Assembly: GCA_964387935.1 (NCBI GenBank)
Contig: CAYLZN010000086.1
Span: forward strand, 1-18,665
Reading direction: 5' to 3'
From: CAYLZN01 sp964387935
GTDB taxonomy: Bacteria; Acidobacteriota; Vicinamibacteria; Vicinamibacterales; JAFNAJ01
DNA: 18,665 nt
Part shown: positions 13,196 to 18,665 of the stretch, piece after piece
How positions within the stretch are numbered: position 1 is the stretch's first letter
Layout of the letters: each line of letters begins with the position of its first letter
Notes under the pieces: model-generated
Seen by the model: only the letters and a program-made list of their open reading frames with translations
Databases searched by the model: none
Told to the model about the DNA's origin: nothing
Program-made: the position numbers and the translations under genes

Positions 13196-14401
13196 ATGAG
13201 CCGTTCACGGGCTTCGACGTCCAGCGTCTCGAGACGGCTGGCCGGGGCAGGACTCGTCCTGATGTTCGGGGCCGGCGCGACGGCGCAGCCTGACCCGGTG
13301 CCGGCGATCCCGAACCTCGCGGGGAAGATCCTCACGGTCAAGGGACCGATCGACCCGGCGCAGGCCGGGCCGACACTCATGCACGAGCACATCTTCATCG
13401 AGTTCAAGGCGCCGAACACGGCTGGTGGCGCCGGCGTGACCGACGACGACCGGCAGCCGCCACCGGGGGCATCCGCACAGGGACAGGGCGCGGCCGTGGG
13501 CCGGGCCACGGGGTGGAATGTGCTCGACAACTTCGACGAACAGCTGGCCGAGGTGATGGCGTTCGCGAGGGCGGGCGGCGGCACCATCGTCGATACCACG
13601 AACTTCGGCCTCACCAGGAAGCCGGAGTGGCTGAAGCGGATGTCCGACGCCTCCGGACTGCACGTGGTGATGGGTGCCGGCTGGTACATGAGGACCCTGC
13701 ACCCGCCGGACATGGATGTGCGGACCGTCGAGGAGCTGACCGACATCGTGGTGCGCGATGTCACGGTGGGCGCGCAGGGAACGAACATCCGGTCCGGCAT
13801 CATCGGCGAAGTCGGCGTGGGCGTGTTCGGCCCACCGGCGCCGCTCACCGAGAACGAGCGCAAGAGCGTCCGCGCCAGCGCGCGCGCGTCACGCATCACC
13901 GGCGCCCCGATGACCCTCCACAGCTTCGCGCCTGCCGACGAGATGCAGCGGGTGCTCGACATCATCGCGTCGGAAGGCGTCGACCTGACCCGCGTCGTCA
14001 TGGGGCATACCGGGACCGGGGACCTGGCGGCGATGAAGCGATACACGGATCGCGGCGCGTACATCGAATTCGATTACATCGGCAGCGGCAAGGGACCGGA
14101 CAGCGGCCCGGCCCTCGCGCAGGCGGCCGACCGCCTCGCGACGAGTATCAAGACCCTCATCGATGGCGGCCTGACGGACCGGATCCTCGTCGCCCACGAC
14201 GTCTGCACCCGGCCGCAGCTCAAGAGGAACGGCGGCGGCGGCTTCGACTACATCTCGACGGCGGTGATGCCGGCGCTCAGGGCCAAGGGCGTGAGCGAGG
14301 AGACGATCCGGACGATCCTCGTCGACAATCCACGTCGTGTCCTGACGTTCGTCGCTCCTCAGGCGGTGGTGAGCCGCCCGACACTCGGCGTCGAATGGTG
14401 A
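13196..14401 (+). CDS. Exported phosphotriesterase-family (PHP-like) metal hydrolase
   Basis: 401 residues from ATG 13196, with GGAGGG/GGTGAG upstream; ATG 13163 is in frame but delays the signal sequence. A signal peptide (basic start, then LAGAGLVLMFGAGATA) ends near residue 30, so the enzyme is periplasmic or exported. The amidohydrolase TIM-barrel metal ligands are all visible: His63 and His65 (LMHEHIF), Glu205 (GIIGEVGVG), His242 (MTLHSF), His271 (VVMGHTG) and Asp335 (VAHDVC). Glu205 takes the place of the carbamylated Lys of classical phosphotriesterases, as in E. coli PHP. A Gly/Pro/Gln-rich insert (about 71-106) follows the HxH motif. Substrate cannot be read from sequence; lactones, esters or phosphotriesters are family options. 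The next gene follows after 32 bases on the same strand. Confidence 0.88.
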   Translation: MSRSRASTSSVSRRLAGAGLVLMFGAGATAQPDPVPAIPNLAGKILTVKGPIDPAQAGPTLMHEHIFIEFKAPNTAGGAGVTDDDRQPPPGASAQGQGAAVGRATGWNVLDNFDEQLAEVMAFARAGGGTIVDTTNFGLTRKPEWLKRMSDASGLHVVMGAGWYMRTLHPPDMDVRTVEELTDIVVRDVTVGAQGTNIRSGIIGEVGVGVFGPPAPLTENERKSVRASARASRITGAPMTLHSFAPADEMQRVLDIIASEGVDLTRVVMGHTGTGDLAAMKRYTDRGAYIEFDYIGSGKGPDSGPALAQAADRLATSIKTLIDGGLTDRILVAHDVCTRPQLKRNGGGGFDYISTAVMPALRAKGVSEETIRTILVDNPRRVLTFVAPQAVVSRPTLGVEW

Positions 14402-14433
14402 GACCATCAGTCGGCCCAAGGGGAGGTTCACGC

Positions 14434-15084
14434 ATGTTCCACGTCCCGCGCGCCACCGTCGGTGCCGTCCTGCTCGCAGTCGTGATGCCGGGCACACTGA
14501 CAGGGCAGCCCGACCTCGACAGCCGGGTTCGCGCGGTGCTCGATGCCCGCCGTGGCACCTGGCGCGACATGAACGTACCCGAGGTCGACGGCCGTCTGCT
14601 TCACGATCTGATCGTCAGGCACAACTACCGGCAGGCCCTCGAGATTGGCACGTCCACGGGGCATTCGGGCATCTGGATCGCCTGGGCTCTGGCGAAGACC
14701 GGTGGCAGGCTGATGACGATCGACGTGGACGAGCGTCGCCATCGGCAGGCACTGGCCAACTTCCGCGAGGCGGGCCTCGATGGCTACATCGATGCCCGGC
14801 TGGCCGACGCCCACGAGCTGGTGCCGCGTCTCGAGGGTCCATTCGACTTCGTCTTCATCGACGCCGACAAGGACTGGTACACGAACTACGCGAAGGCCGT
14901 GCTGCCCCGGCTGCGTGTCGGGGGCTGCCTGACCGCCCACAACGTCATGGAGGCGCGCGGGAGGCGTGGCGGCGGGATGACGGGCGACTTCTATCCGTTC
15001 ATACGCGGCCTCGGCCATCTCGAGACGACGCTCGATTCGCGCGGTGGTGGAATGTCGATCAGCTTCAAGCGGGCCGTCCAGTGA
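14434..15084 (+). CDS. Class I SAM-dependent O-methyltransferase with an N-terminal signal-like segment
   Basis: 216 residues from ATG 14434, with GGGGAGG 7 bases upstream. Residues 7-24 (ATVGAVLLAVVMPGTLTG) look like a signal peptide or membrane anchor, unusual for a SAM-dependent enzyme. The catalytic part is COMT/CCoAOMT-like: motif I ALEIGTSTGHSGIWIAWAL (68-86), the acidic end of strand 2 TIDVDE (95-100), the metal and substrate site FDFVFIDADKDWYTNY (137-152, Asp143 and Asp145) and GGCLTAHNV (163-171, where relatives usually have DN). It is close in length to the family (about 200-220). If exported it would have no obvious SAM supply, so it may be anchored facing the cytoplasm, or the segment may have another role. 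It probably shares a transcript with the phosphotriesterase-like gene. Confidence 0.85.
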   Translation: MFHVPRATVGAVLLAVVMPGTLTGQPDLDSRVRAVLDARRGTWRDMNVPEVDGRLLHDLIVRHNYRQALEIGTSTGHSGIWIAWALAKTGGRLMTIDVDERRHRQALANFREAGLDGYIDARLADAHELVPRLEGPFDFVFIDADKDWYTNYAKAVLPRLRVGGCLTAHNVMEARGRRGGGMTGDFYPFIRGLGHLETTLDSRGGGMSISFKRAVQ

Positions 15085-15100
15085 GCCCGGCCTGCACCAG

Positions 15101-15132
15101 GTGGCCGAACGGGTTCAAGGCGTTCGGTCCAC
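15101..15132. terminator. Hairpin after the O-methyltransferase gene
   Basis: GTGGCCGAACG (15101-15111) pairs with CGTTCGGTCCAC (15121-15132) to form an 11-base-pair stem with a single bulged base and a nine-base loop. It lies 16 bases after the stop at 15084. No U-tract follows, so it may end or stabilise the upstream transcript rather than act as a classical intrinsic terminator. Confidence 0.45.
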
Positions 15133-15190
15133 TCGACCATGGCCGGCGTCACTGTCAACACGGCCGATGCGATTGTCGTAACCAGCGACG

Positions 15191-17479
15191 ATGGGGATTC
15201 GACAACCGATGTCATTCGGTGGCTGGTACCGGGGTGCGTGGACGGCTGCCGCTGCGGTGAGCGTCCTGATCGGTGTCCGGTCCCCGGAGGCCGCCGCCCA
15301 GCCGCCGCCCGCCGAGCCGGCCAGCCCCGCTTCGTCGGTGACATCGGCGCCTGTGCGCGACGATCAGGGGCGGCTGATGCTCGCAGCGGCCCGCGTCGAC
15401 GCCGGGCCGACGATCGACGGCCGTCTCGACGAAGCCGCCTACGCGCGGGTGCCGGCTGCCGGCGGTTTCGTCCAGCAGGAGCCTCGGGCGGGGGCACCAG
15501 CCACCGAGCCGACGGAGGTCTGGATCCTCTTCGACGCCACCACGCTGTACGTGGCGGCGCGGCTCTGGGACAGCCAGCCCGATCGCATCATCGCGAACGA
15601 GATGCGCCGAGACCACTACAACATCGGCGGCGGTGACAGTCTCACCGTGGCGCTCGATACATTCCTCGACCGCCGCAATGGCGTCATCTTCCAGACCAAC
15701 CTGCTCGGCGCGCTGCGCGACATCCAGGTGACCGACGAGCGGAACGAGAACAGCGACTGGAATGCCGTGTGGTACACGCGCAGCACCCGGTTCGATCGCG
15801 GGTGGACCGTCGAGATGGCGATTCCCTTCAAGTCGCTGCGCTATGCCGGGACGGGCCCTCAGACCTGGGGCATCAACGTCGAACGCAACGTGCGGTGGAA
15901 GAACGAGCGGTCGTTCCTCAGCCCGATTCCGCCGGCGTTCTCGTTCGGCGGCATCAACCGCTTCTCGCTGGCCGCCACACTGACCGGGATCGAGACGCCG
16001 GTCGGCGCCAAGAACCTCGAGCTGAAGCCCTACGCCCTGGCGGCCCTGACGACCGACCGGCGGGCCAGTCCGCCGACGGCAAACGACGTCACCGGTGACG
16101 CCGGCGTCGACCTGAAGTACGGCCTGACCCGCGGGCTGACCGCCGATGTGACGATCAACACCGATTTCGCACAGGTGGAGGTCGACGAGGAGCAGGTCAA
16201 CCTGACCCGGTTCAGCCTGTTCTTCCCTGAGAAGCGCGACTTCTTCCTCGAGGGCCAGGGCGTGTTCACATTCGGCGGCCGCCAGGCCAGTGCCTGGGGC
16301 CCAGGCGGTGACACACCGGTCCTGTTCTACAGCCGTCGCGTTGGCCTTGACGCCGGAGTGATCGCCCCGATCCGCGTCGGCGCGCGGGTGACTGGCCGGG
16401 CCGGCAAGTACACGATGGGCCTGCTCGACGTGCAGTCGGGGCCGGCGGGGATGACCACATCGCCGACGAACTTCGCGGTCGTGCGGTTGCGCCGTGACAT
16501 CCTGCGGCGCGGCACCATCGGGGTGCTCGCCACCAACCGGTCCGCGCTCGTCGATGGCTCGGGTTCCAACCAGGTATTCGGCGTCGACACCAACATGGCG
16601 TTCTTCACGAACCTGACCATCGATGCGTACTACGCCACGACGCACACGACCGACCATCCGGGTGACGACGCGAGCTATCGGGCCCGGGTCGGCAATCGAG
16701 GCGATCGCTACGGCTTCGAGTACGAGCATCTGGTCGTCGGCGCCGACTTCCACCCGGAGATTGGCTTCGTGCGGAGGCGCGACTTCCGTCTCAATCGAGC
16801 GGCGCTCGACTTCACGCCACGGGCCGCCGGCAGCACGCGGGTGCGCAAGTTCCAGTACGGGGCAAGTTTCGACCACTACACCTCCCGCGCCGGTACGCTG
16901 GCGACTCGAGAGGCCCAGGGCCGCTTCGGCATCGACTTNNNNNNNNNNACCGACACGTATGAGGCGCTCGATCAGCCCTTCGCGATCGCTCCGGGCGTCA
17001 TCGTGCCGGCGGGGTCCCACCGGTTCCAGCGTGCCGGTACGTTCGTCCGGCTGGGCCAGCAGCGACCGGTGTCGGGGTTCCTCTTCGCCAGCCACGGCGG
17101 CTTCTGGAACGGCACGCGCACCGAGGCCGGCTATCGCGGCCGGGTCGATCTCTCGACGCGGCTCTCGCTCGAGCCGCGGATCCAGATCGACTGGGTCGAC
17201 CTCCCGTCGGGGACGTTGCTCAGCAGGCTTCTCGGGTCGCGCGTCACCTACACCCACTCGCCGCGCCTGTCGGCGTCGGCGCTGGTTCAATTCAATTCGA
17301 GCAACAGCACCGTCGGCACCAACGTTCGGCTGCGGTGGGAGTACCAGCCAGGAAGCGATCTCTACGTGGTCTACAGCGAGGGGCGGGACACCGAGTCGGT
17401 TCTTGGTGATCCGCGAGGGGCCTACGGGCTGCAGAATCGCGGCCTGGTGGTCAAGTTCACGAAGTTGTGGCGGTACTGA
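15191..17479 (+). CDS. DUF5916 protein with N-terminal carbohydrate-binding-9-like domain (assembly gap inside)
   Basis: About 762 residues. Start ATG 15191; ATG 15209 (MSFGGWYRGAW) is equally possible. Neither has a strong ribosome-binding site. A signal peptide (TAAAAVSVLIGVRSPEAAAQ) is followed by a Pro/Ala linker. Residues about 65-250 are a CBM9-like beta-sandwich: PTIDGRLDEAAYARV, ATTLYVAARLWD, then GWTVEMAIPFKSLRY. The remainder is DUF5916: INVERNVRWKNER, then DFAQVEVDEEQVNLTRFSLF, then FPEKRDFFLEGQGVFTFG. The C-terminus has alternating aromatic strands and ends KFTKLWRY, like the last strand of an outer-membrane barrel. The likely place is the outer membrane; function is unknown. Ten Ns at 16939-16948 interrupt the gene, but both flanks stay in frame. 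Confidence 0.87.
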   Translation: MGIRQPMSFGGWYRGAWTAAAAVSVLIGVRSPEAAAQPPPAEPASPASSVTSAPVRDDQGRLMLAAARVDAGPTIDGRLDEAAYARVPAAGGFVQQEPRAGAPATEPTEVWILFDATTLYVAARLWDSQPDRIIANEMRRDHYNIGGGDSLTVALDTFLDRRNGVIFQTNLLGALRDIQVTDERNENSDWNAVWYTRSTRFDRGWTVEMAIPFKSLRYAGTGPQTWGINVERNVRWKNERSFLSPIPPAFSFGGINRFSLAATLTGIETPVGAKNLELKPYALAALTTDRRASPPTANDVTGDAGVDLKYGLTRGLTADVTINTDFAQVEVDEEQVNLTRFSLFFPEKRDFFLEGQGVFTFGGRQASAWGPGGDTPVLFYSRRVGLDAGVIAPIRVGARVTGRAGKYTMGLLDVQSGPAGMTTSPTNFAVVRLRRDILRRGTIGVLATNRSALVDGSGSNQVFGVDTNMAFFTNLTIDAYYATTHTTDHPGDDASYRARVGNRGDRYGFEYEHLVVGADFHPEIGFVRRRDFRLNRAALDFTPRAAGSTRVRKFQYGASFDHYTSRAGTLATREAQGRFGIDXXXXTDTYEALDQPFAIAPGVIVPAGSHRFQRAGTFVRLGQQRPVSGFLFASHGGFWNGTRTEAGYRGRVDLSTRLSLEPRIQIDWVDLPSGTLLSRLLGSRVTYTHSPRLSASALVQFNSSNSTVGTNVRLRWEYQPGSDLYVVYSEGRDTESVLGDPRGAYGLQNRGLVVKFTKLWRY
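16939..16948. other. Assembly gap (10 Ns) inside the DUF5916 gene
   Basis: A run of exactly ten Ns follows FGIDF and precedes TDTYEALDQPF. Both sides are in the same frame when ten bases are counted. From memory of related proteins about 11 residues are expected here instead of three to four, so the true gap is probably about 34 bases (inference). Confidence 0.95.
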
Positions 17480-17480
17480 G

Positions 17481-17506
17481 CGTTCGCCCGGCACGCCTGC
17501 CGAACG
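17481..17506. terminator. Weak hairpin after the DUF5916 gene
   Basis: CGTTCG (17481-17486) and CGAACG (17501-17506) form a six-base-pair stem with a 14-base GC-rich loop directly after the stop at 17479. No U-tract; a weak terminator at best. Confidence 0.25.
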
Positions 17507-17602
17507 GCCCTCGCTTATCCCGGCCCTTCTTGTCGCGCCGGTCGCCTCGGCGGTGAGGGCCTGTCAGCGACGACGTGTGCTCGAAGGAGACCTGGAGGTC
17601 GT

Positions 17603-18665
17603 ATGAAGGGGAAGATCGTCGCGATCGTGATGGGACTGGGCATCGCCGCGGCCGGTACCGCGCTGCCCCAGGGGAGGATGGGTGCGCAAACGCCGGGTCC
17701 GGATGCTCCGCCGGCGCCGAGCGCGCACTGGGACGAAGCGCTGCTGTCGCAGCCGACCTACGCGGTGCGCATGGAGCACAACGTCAAGGTGCCGATGCGA
17801 GATCGCGTGATGCTGTCGGCCGACCTCTACCTTCCCGACGCACCGGGCCGCCACCCGGCGCTGCTGTGGCGCACGCCGTACAGCAACAACACCCAGCCGA
17901 CGGTGGAGCAGTCGAAATGGTTCGCGGCCCGGGGCTATGCGGTGGTCGTCCAGGACGTGCGCGGCAAGTACGACTCGGACGGCCAGTTCTACACCTTTCG
18001 CGACGAGGCCAACGACGGCTTCGACACCGACGAGTGGATCGGACGGCAATCGTGGAGCAACGGCCGGATCGGGACGATCGGCGGCTCGTACCTGGGCTAC
18101 ACGCAGATCGCGCAGGCGATGCGCCGCAGCAAGTACCTCACGGCCATGGCCTCGTCGGTGACGACGTCGGATATCTACAACAACTGGATCTACGTCGACG
18201 GCGCGCTGTTCTACGGCTTTGCGTTCCCGTGGGGGGCCATCTCCATGGACGGGCGCGTCGGCCAGTTCACGCAGGCCTACGACTGGCCTGCGGTGTACCC
18301 GCACCTGCCGGTCGCCACCGCCGACACGGCGGCGAGCCATGTCAACACGCCCTACCGCGACTGGGTGAAGCACCCCACGCGCGATGCCTACTGGAAGGAC
18401 ATCAGCTTCGAGGACCAGGTGCACACCGTGTCGGTGCCCTGGCTCGTGGTCGACGGCTGGTACGACATCTTCGTGCGCGGCGCGCTGGCGGACCACCAGA
18501 AGGTCGTCTCTCGCGGCGCGACGCCGGAGGCTCGATCGCAGAAGCGCATCATGATCGGACCGTGGGCGCACGGGACGGGCGTGCGCCGCCTGAATCCGGC
18601 GACGCCCGCGGACCCCGGCATCGACTTCGGCCCCGAGGCCGAGATCGAACTGCGCAAGGTCTACC
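17603..18665 (+). CDS. CocE/NonD family (X-Pro dipeptidyl-peptidase-type) serine hydrolase, 3' end outside window
   Basis: 354 codons are visible from ATG 17603, preceded by GGAGG at 5-base spacing; the frame runs off the window end without a stop. A signal peptide (MKGKIVAIVMGLGIAAAGTA) predicts export. The alpha/beta-hydrolase domain starts near residue 56: NVKVPMRDRVMLSADLYLPD, LLWRTPYSNN, then YAVVVQDVRGKYDSDGQFY. The nucleophile elbow is IGGSYLGYTQ with Ser162. PWLVVDGWYDIF holds the likely catalytic Asp and GPWAHG the likely catalytic His. In cocaine-esterase-type enzymes a C-terminal jelly-roll domain follows; it would lie beyond the window. Members hydrolyse esters, acyl-amino acids or glutaryl-7-ACA; substrate here is unknown. 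The 123-base gap upstream shows no clear promoter. Confidence 0.92.
   Translation, partial: MKGKIVAIVMGLGIAAAGTALPQGRMGAQTPGPDAPPAPSAHWDEALLSQPTYAVRMEHNVKVPMRDRVMLSADLYLPDAPGRHPALLWRTPYSNNTQPTVEQSKWFAARGYAVVVQDVRGKYDSDGQFYTFRDEANDGFDTDEWIGRQSWSNGRIGTIGGSYLGYTQIAQAMRRSKYLTAMASSVTTSDIYNNWIYVDGALFYGFAFPWGAISMDGRVGQFTQAYDWPAVYPHLPVATADTAASHVNTPYRDWVKHPTRDAYWKDISFEDQVHTVSVPWLVVDGWYDIFVRGALADHQKVVSRGATPEARSQKRIMIGPWAHGTGVRRLNPATPADPGIDFGPEAEIELRKVY

Noticed and set aside
12783..13208. 141-codon minus-strand frame filling the unassigned region
   Set aside because: No recognisable family, no ribosome-binding site seen, composition like random GC-rich translation.
15178..15203. GTAACC with GAC 18 bases later, before the DUF5916 gene
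   Set aside because: It lacks the GGTG prefix and following G, and the GAC lies only a few bases before ATG 15209 and beyond ATG 15191, so it is a poor promoter position.
15212..17494. 760-codon open frame on the minus strand
   Set aside because: It mirrors the DUF5916 gene exactly; no family features, while the plus strand shows clear ones.
1..18665. Mobile element, CRISPR or RNA gene
   Set aside because: No transposase or integrase, no long terminal repeats, no regularly spaced repeats, and no tRNA or rRNA signature was found on reading both strands.

Overview
The window is GC-rich bacterial DNA (about 70% GC by eye). Gene content (a DUF5916 outer-membrane-type protein, exported phosphotriesterase-like and CocE-type hydrolases, an ECF sigma/zinc-finger anti-sigma pair, free-living ATP/ADP-translocase-family carriers) is most like Acidobacteriota, perhaps Vicinamibacteria. 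That placement is inference. A run of 10 Ns at 16939-16948 shows a draft scaffold, so apparent frameshifts should be read with care. No rRNA, tRNA, CRISPR array, insertion sequence or phage gene was seen.

Layout. (1) 1-627, plus: the 3' end of an ECF sigma factor and its small HxxxCxxC anti-sigma factor. (2) 410-5065, minus: TVP38-family membrane protein and mercuric-reductase-like flavoprotein (ATGA overlap), then YHS protein, DUF547 protein and a TIGR04282 glycosyltransferase. (3) 5225-7062, plus: AhpD-like CxxC protein overlapping a first ATP/ADP-translocase-family carrier. (4) 7115-8494, minus: a second carrier of the same family, tail-to-tail with the first. (5) 8544-9767, minus: a TIGR04283 glycosyltransferase fused to a decayed TIGR04282 domain. 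(6) 9870-12786, plus: possible leader peptide, ArsR-rhodanese regulator, DsrE protein, SQR-like flavoprotein and a broken TRIC-type membrane gene. (7) 12787-13195: no intact gene. (8) 13196-18665, plus: exported phosphotriesterase-like protein, exported O-methyltransferase, DUF5916 protein and a CocE/NonD hydrolase cut by the window edge.

Regions 2-5 carry families often annotated around arsenosugar-type clusters (TIGR04282, TIGR04283) with thiol/flavin redox proteins, but the hallmark arsM and arsS genes are not in the window. Region 6 looks like a sulfane-sulfur or metalloid-responsive operon.

The most notable observation is a repeated promoter-like element, GTAACG, then GAC 17-18 bases later, usually preceded by GGTG. 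It lies upstream of four separate transcription units (TVP38/flavoprotein, AhpD-like/carrier 1, carrier 2, YHS). Two copies share almost identical bases around and beyond the GAC. Since an ECF sigma factor gene sits at the window edge, the simplest model is that these units form one ECF-controlled regulon; the link to this particular sigma factor is inference.
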